Of a stretch of DNA of 64,000 bases, positions 8,175 through 14,829 are shown piece by piece; the first letter of the stretch is position 1, and each line of letters starts with the position of its first letter. Below the pieces are notes generated by a model. That model worked only from the letters and a program-made list of their open reading frames with translations, did not search any database and was not told the DNA's origin. The position numbers and the translations under genes are program-made. This stretch comes from Cupriavidus pauculus (GTDB taxonomy: Bacteria; Pseudomonadota; Gammaproteobacteria; Burkholderiales; Burkholderiaceae), in NCBI RefSeq assembly GCF_008693385.1, contig NZ_CP044067.1:310001-374000 (forward strand), given 5' to 3'.

Positions 8175-9434
8175 GTGAGCGAGATTGACGGTCTGAAGCG
8201 ACTCCGGCTTCAGGAAGAAAAGAAATTCATCAACAATGAGTTCACCGAGGCGCTCGCTCAGCAGCTAATCGACAGCCTCGTTGGCTGGGCCAATAAGAAG
8301 ATTTTCGCTCCTCGTGGCGGGGAGCTGAAATTCGACATGACGATGGGCCCGCCCAACGCTGGCGTATTCGTCTCCCCAAGTCGTCCGTTCCACCCCCGCA
8401 TGGAGTTCCGTACATCGCTCGTCTCCGATATCTACGCTGACGCGTTCGCATTTCCCATCGTCTGCCGCCGCCTCGCGACGGAAACTGATGTGTTGAGCAA
8501 CTTCAACAGCATGGAGATGTTTCTCGATTGCCCGGTTCGTTTCACTGATCCGCTTCCGCCTTTGCATGCTTCGAATGTGAGCGACCTGTTTAGGCCCATA
8601 TGCGAGGCTTTCGTCGAGCGCATCTCAGAGCAAAAGGATGAACGGCAACCTCGTCCTGACGAAGTTCGGTGCAGATTCATCATGTTTGAGTTAATGCTCG
8701 TGTGGACGTTTTTTCATGAGTTAGGGCACGTCGTGCAGGGACACCACACGTTGCGCGCGAGGACAGCTTCACGTATCCATGATGATGCCTTCTGGGAAAT
8801 GGAGGAGGACTCGGTAGTTCAGAGTGATTCCGCCTCTCAAGATACTAGCAAGTCGCTCCCCTCCGACCTTCCGGCACAGGCACGAGAGCTTCTGGCCGAC
8901 GCTGAGGCGACAGATCTAACGTTGAAATACCTTGTGGAGCAGCGCAGACTCAACTTCAACGTCTGGTACCTATTGCTCTGCTCCACGGGTTGCATGTTTC
9001 AGCGCTTCTATTCCAACTATCCAGAGAACTTAGACTTGTCGCCTGCGCGCCATCCTCACCCGTTAATCCGCGACGAGGCTAGCCAGGTGCTTAGTAACCA
9101 TTGGGTGGCTGACTTCCTTGTTGCCAGCAAGATCATTAGGAGCCGGCAGGAAGCGGCTATGCCAATCGCGTATCTTAATGTTCGGGCCTCGCTTATGACG
9201 GGCTTATTCCGTGCTCATCGAATGGAAAAACGCGAAGGTCCCGAACGGCTTCCCTCATATATGGACCTGTCATTTCGTGACGGCGGGTCGGCGCGGCGCA
9301 CGTACCTCAAGGCACTTTTACCGGAGATCGAGTGGCAGTTGCCGCTCATCTTGAAAGACCATTTAATCGAACTTCATTCTCTCGAGTACTGGCTCCAACA
9401 TGTAAGAGACCTCGTTGAACCAGAGGCTCGGTAA
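8175..9434 (+). CDS. Putative zinc metalloprotease-like protein (HExxH), unknown family
   Basis: The product has 419 residues from a GTG with a good ribosome-binding site (AGAAGGAA, 5 bp away). Residues 179-190 read FFHELGHVVQGH, a perfect HExxH zinc-binding helix (H181, E182, H185). About 53 residues later ELLADAEATD (E238/D242/E244) offers the acidic third ligand expected in gluzincin-type proteases. The stretch SPARHPHPLIRDEA near residue 288 recalls the His-Pro-His turn of M48-like peptidases. The protein is otherwise unlike families I know and has no signal peptide, so it probably acts in the cytoplasm. It sits upstream of an AbiV-like gene in the accessory patch, so a role in phage defence or toxin activation is possible but unproven. 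Confidence 0.65.
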   Translation: MSEIDGLKRLRLQEEKKFINNEFTEALAQQLIDSLVGWANKKIFAPRGGELKFDMTMGPPNAGVFVSPSRPFHPRMEFRTSLVSDIYADAFAFPIVCRRLATETDVLSNFNSMEMFLDCPVRFTDPLPPLHASNVSDLFRPICEAFVERISEQKDERQPRPDEVRCRFIMFELMLVWTFFHELGHVVQGHHTLRARTASRIHDDAFWEMEEDSVVQSDSASQDTSKSLPSDLPAQARELLADAEATDLTLKYLVEQRRLNFNVWYLLLCSTGCMFQRFYSNYPENLDLSPARHPHPLIRDEASQVLSNHWVADFLVASKIIRSRQEAAMPIAYLNVRASLMTGLFRAHRMEKREGPERLPSYMDLSFRDGGSARRTYLKALLPEIEWQLPLILKDHLIELHSLEYWLQHVRDLVEPEAR

Positions 9435-9441
9435 TGCTCAA

Positions 9442-9469
9442 GCCAGGCGTCCGTAGCCGGACGCCTGGC
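9442..9469. terminator. Strong hairpin after metalloprotease-like gene
   Basis: An 11-bp perfect stem GCCAGGCGTCC (9442-9452) / GGACGCCTGGC (9459-9469) with a 6-base loop starts 8 bp after the stop codon. There is no T-tract, so it may stop transcription with Rho or stabilise the mRNA 3' end. Confidence 0.55.
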
Positions 9470-9706
9470 CCACCGGGCGCCGGCGGTTGCGGATTCACCG
9501 ACTGATCGACGGCTGTGTCCGCCATGACCGGACGGACGACGTTGCTTCGAAACGGCCTAGAATAGGCGTTACCCAAGTTGAGCCCGAGGCTCTCCCCCTT
9601 TTTACTGGAACGTCAAAGGGCTGGCCCCAGGCACGAACGAGACATGCACTAATGCCGCAGGACGAGACTTCCAGACGCGGCTCTCTCCCATAGCACGTTA
9701 GAACCC

Positions 9707-10393
9707 ATGTCTTCGAAGAAGCTGAACACATATCGAGGGCCGTTATCCGCAGCGGAAGTCGCCGCTGGAATGAACGCCGCCAATGCGAATGCTCAACGTC
9801 TCGCAGACGATGCTGAAGCGCTACTTGCTGCTGGGCGAATTCCGACTGCTGCTTCGCTTGCAGCTCTATCGATCGAAGAATCTGGAAAAGTATCGATCCT
9901 TCGGCAACTCGCCACCTCGAATTCCAAAGAAGAAGTCGCTGCCGCTTGGAAGAGTTATCGATCTCACAGTCGAAAAAACGTTAATTGGCTACTCCCTGAA
10001 CTTGCAGTCAAGGGTGCACGGAAGCTAGAGGATTTTCGACCGCTTTTTGAGGAAGATGCTGAACATCCGTTCGTTCTCGACAAAGTAAAACAACTCGGGT
10101 TTTACACAGATTGCCTGGGCAATCGTCACTGGTCGGTTCCCACTAACGCGATCGATGAAGCGCTCGCTGGTAGCCTTATTCAGATCGCCAAGCTTCTTGT
10201 GGGCAAGCGCGAGATCAGCGTCAAAGAAATCGAGCTCTGGATCCACCACGTGGGTTCAGCGCCAAAGAACGACTTCTCCGCAATGAAGAGGGCTTTGGCC
10301 AGTTGGTACTCCGCCATGCAGGAAGCTGGTCTTCGGCCGCTCGGAAACAACGAGATGGAGCGCTTCATCAATGAAGGCGTGCCCTTCCCATAG
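9707..10393 (+). CDS. AbiV-family abortive infection protein (HEPN-like)
   Basis: The product has 228 residues. The N-terminal half matches AbiV-type proteins: helical NANAQRLADDAEALLAAGRIPTAASLA followed by the family signature LSIEESGK (residues 55-61), then EEVAAAWKSYRSHSRKN. AbiV from Lactococcus aborts phage infection by blocking translation of phage mRNA; AbiV-like proteins are placed in the HEPN fold. Charged residues of the YRSHSRKN stretch may form the active or binding site. The ribosome-binding site before the ATG is weak. Neighbours are a HExxH protein upstream and DUF2513 and HEPN-like genes downstream, consistent with a small defence-type islet. Anti-phage activity here is inferred from the family only. 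Confidence 0.75.
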   Translation: MSSKKLNTYRGPLSAAEVAAGMNAANANAQRLADDAEALLAAGRIPTAASLAALSIEESGKVSILRQLATSNSKEEVAAAWKSYRSHSRKNVNWLLPELAVKGARKLEDFRPLFEEDAEHPFVLDKVKQLGFYTDCLGNRHWSVPTNAIDEALAGSLIQIAKLLVGKREISVKEIELWIHHVGSAPKNDFSAMKRALASWYSAMQEAGLRPLGNNEMERFINEGVPFP

Positions 10394-10997
10394 GTCTGCC
10401 TCATCCATCGAGGACCCGCCTTCGACGGGACGTTTTGCGTCGAACGTTGAACGGCTGCTACTTTGGGCCGATTCTCGCGACGCCGAAGACCGCTCGCGCT
10501 GGAAGCCCTCCTGAGTCGCCCTGGCTGCCGCCATCCGGAGGCCAGCGAACTGCAGTCCGCGGGGCGGCTTGTTCAGCGGGGACCGAGTCGACTACAGCCG
10601 GCTGGCCTCGGCCCAACAGATCTCGCAGTCGATCGGGTGCTTACCGGCCAGTCTCCGCCATCGCCTATTTCGTCGGCGAGCATCTGCTGAGCAGTCGGAA
10701 ACTGACATTGACCCAGGCTGGGCATTGAACCTGTGCGCTGGTGCGCGAAATGTGCCGCTGAAGGTAGGCAGTAGCTGATGATCAACCGGATCGCTCTGTC
10801 ATACTTCAGTCGAGGCGCCCGCCCAAGCCCCACGAGGTCGAGATTCTCAGTGCCGTTCATGGGTACAAGCTGTGCGCCTTCTGAGGGGTTCTGAAAAGTT
10901 GCCGGTGGAGCGAATTCCCGGGGATGCGCAACCATCCCCATAACCTCCATATAATCAGCACGAGCCAACATTGTATGGAGCGAGCGTGGAACCGACG
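10394..10997. other. 600-bp gap without a supported gene
   Basis: Short overlapping open frames occur on both strands, but none has a start signal or motif. The gap contains dispersed-repeat copy 4, a GGGACGTTTTGCG motif at 10427-10439 that recurs with one change at 14177 and 31615, and a TATAAT hexamer at 10949-10954 that may be the -10 box of the DUF2513 gene. It looks like decayed mobile or cargo DNA. Confidence 0.45.
10441..10474 (-). repeat. Dispersed repeat copy 4 (minus, diverged)
   Basis: On the minus strand it reads AATCGGCCCAAAGTAGCAGC followed by CGTTCAACGTT. It keeps the CGGCC...GCAGCCGTTC frame of the family but carries an insertion and several changes. Confidence 0.4.
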
Positions 10998-11363
10998 ATG
11001 AAGCGGGACTGGGACCTGGTCCGGGAAATCTTGACACGCCTCGAGGGGCTGAATCCGAACCACGAGGGGTTGTCCTCAAGTCAGTTCGACGGCTATGACC
11101 CTACAATGGTCGCTTATCACTTCCAGATGCTCAACGAAGCGGGCCTGATCATTGCCAGGACCATAGGCAGTATGTCGGAGCGTTACGCGGGAGCGTTCGC
11201 CTTGCGGTTGACGTGGGATGGCCAGGAATTTCTCAGCAAGATCCGCAGCGATACGGTGTGGTCCAAGGTTAAGAAGATGATCACCGACAAGGGCATCGCT
11301 CTTGGCTTCGACGTGATCAAGGTCGCGGCGACGCACTACATCAAGTCGCAGTTCCGAGATTAG
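10998..11363 (+). CDS. DUF2513 domain protein
   Basis: The product has 121 residues from ATG 10998. The start MKRDWDLVREILTRLE is the hallmark of DUF2513 proteins, followed by a winged-helix-like body (MVAYHFQMLNEAGLIIA, then LTWDGQEFLSKIR). The fold suggests DNA binding, and DUF2513 genes are common in prophages and accessory islands; no function is established. A frame starting at a TTG (10971) adds nine residues but misses the conserved start. It lies 23 bp before the next gene and could be co-transcribed with it. A TATAAT hexamer lies 44-49 bp upstream. Confidence 0.8.
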   Translation: MKRDWDLVREILTRLEGLNPNHEGLSSSQFDGYDPTMVAYHFQMLNEAGLIIARTIGSMSERYAGAFALRLTWDGQEFLSKIRSDTVWSKVKKMITDKGIALGFDVIKVAATHYIKSQFRD

Positions 11364-11386
11364 ACCATAGCTCTCGGGAGTCCTGC

Positions 11387-12079
11387 ATGCCAACTCAGAT
11401 TCTGCATCTGAGCGAACTCGGAGGAGCCCAATGGGTTCTTCCCGTTTATGCGAAGGCCAATGCATGGCATAGCCAGCATGGCCAGCCCCCTCTGCCGACT
11501 GTAGTAACGCAACTCGGCTTGCATATTTCCATACGTCTGAATCTGCTCCATTGGGCCACCATCCGACTGAATGGGAACCTGAAAGCACTAAAATCTAAGG
11601 CCAGCGCTGCGAAGCTACCTCAGCACGTGTTCTTCCCTGGCAAGCCTGGCGTCGCTTTGCCGATTGATAATGAACTGAAGTACCTAGTAATCGCTGACAT
11701 GCATCTGTTCATAACGGAACTGGATGCCTGCATCGACCACCTAAAGGTCTTCATGCATGAGATTCACGCGTACGTGGGCAAGCCGATCGATGATGCAATG
11801 CGGATAGCCATCATCAATGGTTGGATGCAGAAGCGCGGGATCGATCCTAGGTGGTTTGGGCGACTCGCCCATTGCAGAAACTTCGTTGCGCACAAAGGTG
11901 CCCTCTACTTGGCGTTTGATATCACGCGACCGGATTGGGACCTGCTCCTGCTCAAGGAGAACGTACAGATTCCAACACCGGCGCAGTGCTTCCGCCTGTC
12001 AGCGCTGGTCCAAATCCACAAGGACTTCGCCGCCTGCAAGCAAGCCCTCCAAGACCATCTCGTAGACCTTCTGGCCTAG
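11387..12079 (+). CDS. Unknown protein with HEPN-like RxxxxH motif
   Basis: The product has 230 residues, starting at an ATG with ribosome-binding site GGGAG. The protein appears mostly helical. Residues 163-170 read CRNFVAHK, an R-x4-H motif (R164, H169) that is the catalytic signature of HEPN ribonucleases, and a polar helix (LITELDACIDHLKVF-like) precedes it at the spacing expected of a HEPN four-helix bundle. No named family is recognised. It follows the DUF2513 gene closely (23 bp), so the two may form a pair. A HEPN RNase in a defence or toxin context is a reasonable but unproven reading. Confidence 0.6.
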   Translation: MPTQILHLSELGGAQWVLPVYAKANAWHSQHGQPPLPTVVTQLGLHISIRLNLLHWATIRLNGNLKALKSKASAAKLPQHVFFPGKPGVALPIDNELKYLVIADMHLFITELDACIDHLKVFMHEIHAYVGKPIDDAMRIAIINGWMQKRGIDPRWFGRLAHCRNFVAHKGALYLAFDITRPDWDLLLLKENVQIPTPAQCFRLSALVQIHKDFAACKQALQDHLVDLLA

Positions 12080-12390
12080 CGGGCCACAGCAATAGACCCT
12101 TTCGACGCGGCAGTACGCAAGGCTAGCTCACCGCTGGATCGCTTCGATCGGGCGCGACGATTCTGCCTACTCCCCTAAACATTCGCGGCCTAAACTGTGG
12201 GCGACCTTTCAATGAGCCGCCGGACCAGCCTAAGCCCTCAGCGTCCTTAAGGACCAACTTCCTCAAACGGCCAGGAGCAGCCGCTCGACATGCTTGCCTA
12301 TCTGCCACTCGCCCCTCGTTGGAGTGATGTTCTTCTTCATAAGCTTTGCTAGGCTGGCACGAGATTAGTGATGGGAAGACCGAGTGGGAT
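12080..12390. other. Intergenic gap with dispersed-repeat copy 5
   Basis: Nothing gene-like is seen. Repeat copy 5 lies at 12266-12310. A TTG-started extension of the next gene reaches back to 12346, but the ATG at 12391 is preferred. Confidence 0.45.
12266..12310 (+). repeat. Dispersed repeat copy 5 (left flank of 12391 gene)
   Basis: It begins AACGGCCAGGAGCAGCCGCT and continues CGACATGCTTGCCTATCTGCCAC. It pairs as a direct repeat with copy 6 on the other side of the gene at 12391-12900; about three quarters of 45 positions agree by eye. Confidence 0.6.
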
Positions 12391-12900
12391 ATGAAATTCA
12401 GTTACTCGTTTACGATTACGCCCCCGCCCGCACCGCCAAAAAAATCACCGGAGAAGCTCATTGAGTATTCTTACAGTGAATTCCTTCTTGATCTGCCTGA
12501 GCATTGGGAGCAGATGGGCACATCCGAAGATGCCTCCCTGACTTGGCAATCTGACGTTGACGGTGCGGCAATTACTGTAAGTTGCGATTTTTACGAAGTG
12601 CCAAACGAAAAATTTTCTAAATTGGCTGAAGTATGCCTGCATGCACGGCATGAAGCCATGGAAGTGCAAGCACCAGGTCAAGTAACGGTGCTGTCCCGAA
12701 GTGTCAAGCCATACTCTGGAGGCGGCGGGCTGGAGATGAGCTACTCGGCTCAGATTCCCGGCAGCACCTATCTTTACTTGGGCTATGTAACATTGAGAAA
12801 GGTCTTCAACTTTGCTCTTACCTATGGCCCGGACAAGTTTGCCGCGGCTAACCTGTACAACCTCATCATGAAAGAACGTCTGCGCGTCAAGATTCCTTGA
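12391..12900 (+). CDS. Hypothetical protein, cassette-like, DcrB-like outline
   Basis: The product has 169 residues from ATG 12391. A proline-rich segment (TITPPPAPPKKSPEK) leads into a body that alternates strands and helices: SEFLLDLPEHWEQ, WQSDVDGAAITVSCDFYEV, then LSRSVKPYSGGGGLEMSYSAQ. This outline recalls the DcrB/DUF1795 fold, in which FLLDLP...W is a common opening, but I cannot assign it firmly. There is no signal peptide. GC content is lower than the chromosomal average. The gene is bracketed by direct repeats (copies 5 and 6), so it looks like an inserted unit. Confidence 0.6.
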   Translation: MKFSYSFTITPPPAPPKKSPEKLIEYSYSEFLLDLPEHWEQMGTSEDASLTWQSDVDGAAITVSCDFYEVPNEKFSKLAEVCLHARHEAMEVQAPGQVTVLSRSVKPYSGGGGLEMSYSAQIPGSTYLYLGYVTLRKVFNFALTYGPDKFAAANLYNLIMKERLRVKIP

Positions 12901-12928
12901 TGTCCAAAGCCGGATGCGAATCTGTCCA

Positions 12929-12975
12929 AGAGCGGCCGGGAGCAGCCGCTCGGTATGCTCACCTAGATGGCACAC
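12929..12975 (+). repeat. Dispersed repeat copy 6 (right flank of 12391 gene)
   Basis: It begins AGAGCGGCCGGGAGCAGCCG and continues CTCGGTATGCTCACCTAGATGGCAC, matching copy 5 in direct orientation. It starts 29 bp after the stop codon of the enclosed gene. Confidence 0.6.
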
Positions 12976-13046
12976 AATTCGTCGCTAGCCCGAACATTTC
13001 AGTCGCGCCATGCAACACATGTCCTATAGGCTTCTTGAATCGCCGC

Positions 13047-13370
13047 TCATCTGCGCCTAACACTACCCGACATAGACGTAGCGGACTCGCCCACCGACCC
13101 ACAATCGATGTTTCCGGACATCGTTTCCACGGAATTCGTTACGCCACCACACCGGACGTTCCCCGACATGGTTCTAATGGTGCCGACAGTTCCGCTGACA
13201 TGGATCGAGTCACAGGCTGAAACATCAATCGAATTGATGTCCCCTTGAACTTGGATCGTGATCACTTTGCTGTGCGGCGTCATTTCCTGTCCGTCCACAA
13301 AAATTTTGCCATTATTCACCCGAATCGAAGTGCCCGAAACCGACATGCCGTTCACTGTGATGGTCGCCAT
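13047..13370 (-). CDS. Small Ser/Gly/Cys-repeat protein, probable beta-helix
   Basis: The product has 107 residues. After MATITVNGMSVSGTSIRVNNGKIFVDGQ the C-terminal half repeats a unit of about 18 residues: VGTIRTMSGNVRCGG, VETMSGNIDCGSVG, ATSMSGSV. The conserved core is TMSG-(N/S)-(I/V)-x-CG. Such regular short repeats suggest a solenoid or beta-helix. No signal peptide is visible. Similar small proteins occur in phages and accessory DNA, but no function is known. It is on the minus strand and isolated; a purine-rich AGAGAGAG lies upstream of the ATG as a likely ribosome-binding site. Confidence 0.65.
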   Translation of the reverse strand: MATITVNGMSVSGTSIRVNNGKIFVDGQEMTPHSKVITIQVQGDINSIDVSACDSIHVSGTVGTIRTMSGNVRCGGVTNSVETMSGNIDCGSVGESATSMSGSVRRR

Positions 13371-13459
13371 TGGTGCGCTCTCTCTGGTGAGTGAGTACGG
13401 TTATCATCTCTCATTTGATGATTGTCGTCGAGCGGCGCACGCCTGTTCGATTAAGGCTC

Positions 13460-13996
13460 ATGACTGTGGGCTCTTACGCGCAAAGACAAAAAAATAAGAG
13501 GAGCTACAACTTGCGATCTTGGGCAGAGTTCCGAGCATTCATTATCGCTAGCGGGAATTCCAGGTGGGGATTGATCGTCGCAGGAGCCGCACTCATGTTC
13601 GCAGGGCAGATCTTGCTGATCCTGACGAGTTGGTGGATCCTGGGTACAGGGGACGCACAGGAAAGGCCGTTCGAAAATCGTTCTATAGAGTTCAAACTGC
13701 TGGTTATCGTGGTTGTGATGCCGTACGTTGAAACGCTGATTGGGCAATGGGCTCCCATACGGTTGCTAGCGGGAGTGCTCCGTCAACCTTGGTGGCGCGC
13801 GTGGCTCGGTTCAACCATCGTGTTCACATGTTTGCATGGCTCTACAGATCGAAATGTCCTAAGTATTTTCCTCGGGGCAATGGTACTTGCTGGCGTGTTT
13901 GTCATAGAGGCACGGAGGCGCGGCCGACCGGTGCTATGTGCTTATCTGACCCATGCACTGGCGAACGCCATGGTGCTCTCGCTCCAACTTCTATAG
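13460..13996 (+). CDS. CPBP-family intramembrane protease-like protein
   Basis: The product has 178 residues from ATG 13460 (AAGG ribosome-binding site close by); an upstream in-frame start adds 23 residues without support. At least four membrane segments are seen, for example LIVAGAALMFAGQILLILTSWWIL and LLVIVVVMPYVE. CPBP proteases (Rce1/Abi type) carry a Glu pair, then His and His/Asn motifs. Here there is ETLIGQW (residue ~92), TCLHGS (~128) and LTHALANA (~165), so the first motif has ET rather than EE. That is a known variant pattern in small CPBP proteins but leaves activity uncertain. CPBP proteins process prenylated or bacteriocin-related substrates; its partner here is unknown. Confidence 0.7.
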   Translation: MTVGSYAQRQKNKRSYNLRSWAEFRAFIIASGNSRWGLIVAGAALMFAGQILLILTSWWILGTGDAQERPFENRSIEFKLLVIVVVMPYVETLIGQWAPIRLLAGVLRQPWWRAWLGSTIVFTCLHGSTDRNVLSIFLGAMVLAGVFVIEARRRGRPVLCAYLTHALANAMVLSLQLL

Positions 13997-14554
13997 TCTG
14001 CCTAGATGGAGCAGTTCGACCAGAAGCGGACGTTCAGCAAGCATCGCAAGTTTGCCAGGATCAGGGCCCGTGATCATCTCGAATGCGGGCTTGAGCAGAA
14101 GTTGACGCGCCGTTGACACTTTGTCTTGTGCCAAGGCGTCGAATGACCGCTATCGGCAAGACCGACAGACCGCTATGGGTCGTTTTGCGCCGGTCGAGCC
14201 TTCGGACAACTCCGGTGCCCGCTCACCCCACCGGGAATTGTTGCGACCAGCTCTCCCGCGGCGGAGGCGCTGCGAAGCCGATCTGCGTGCGCCCCACCCT
14301 GCCCGTCGGCCCAGCCGCTGCCGGCCAGCGACACCGCCCGATCAAAGGCCCAACGAAGCCTTCAACCCCGCACTAACCGCACGCTCGTGCCGACATTTAA
14401 ATTCAGCGGGCACCACGACATCTGAGAACGCCCTAGACATTGTTGGCCGTTTTTTCTGATGTCGTACTTGAGACGAATTCAAGTGTCGCATCCCTAGGGT
14501 TCCCGATCCTGCCATGCGCATGGGCGACCGAACGCGCCGAGAGGTTGTCGATAA
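13997..14554. other. 560-bp gap without a supported gene
   Basis: It contains dispersed-repeat copy 7 and a second short motif GGGTCGTTTTGCG at 14177-14189, also found at 31615. No frame has a start signal plus motif. This is the right border of the accessory patch. Confidence 0.45.
14014..14041 (+). repeat. Dispersed repeat copy 7 (plus, diverged)
   Basis: It reads GTTCGACCAGAAGCGGACGT and then TCAGCAAGC. The centre CCAGAAGCGG and the following TTC are conserved, while the first arm is changed. Confidence 0.4.
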
Positions 14555-14826
14555 ATGGTCGCCAGTCCGGCGACGTGTCAGGTCGACAGCGGCACGCGGA
14601 AGGCGCCGGAGGAGCTGTCGACACGAAATCGACGCGCAGCCCGACGATCCCGCCATTCTTCAGCCGGCGCAGCTTGGCCTCGGCACGGGCGGCTCGTCGC
14701 CTTCCGAGTACGGTGCCGACTGCCGCGACGCTGCGCGCGCAAGCGGTACCGCGCCAGCCAACGCGATGGCCGTCATCACAAACCGGCGGTGCGAGGGACG
14801 CCGAGGTGCACCTTGCTGTCGATCAT
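14555..14826 (-). pseudogene. Broken gene remnant downstream of Bug receptor
   Basis: The minus strand has an ATG at 14824-14826 (MIDSKVHLGVPR) that soon stops. In neighbouring frames come a signal-peptide-like piece (RRFVMTAIALAGAVPLARAA) and then a fragment, AKLRRLKNGGIVGLRVDFVS. That fragment resembles the LHRRGIRGIRFNL segment of the amidohydrolase encoded at 15849-16706. It looks like a further amidohydrolase-type gene of the operon that was cut and frameshifted at the border with the accessory patch. The evidence is a short similarity only. Confidence 0.35.
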
Positions 14827-14829
14827 CGC

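Noticed and set aside
9442..9469. Considered as part of the dispersed repeat family
   Set aside because: It is a perfect hairpin right after a stop codon with a different sequence; it fits a terminator better than the repeat family.
10435..11079. Overlapping ORFs in the 10.4-11.0 kb gap
   Set aside because: Several frames of 70-170 codons exist on both strands, but none has a ribosome-binding site, family motif or consistent codon use. Treated as non-coding.
14005..14115. Short plus-strand frame (36 codons) starting MEQFDQKRTF
   Set aside because: It is very short, has no ribosome-binding site and coincides with a diverged copy of the dispersed repeat, so coding is unlikely.
7137..14554. 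Integron cassettes with attC sites
   Set aside because: No clear RYYYAAC...GTTRRRY core pairs frame the genes and no integrase is visible. The repeated motif is not attC-like and has mixed orientation. An integron was not supported.
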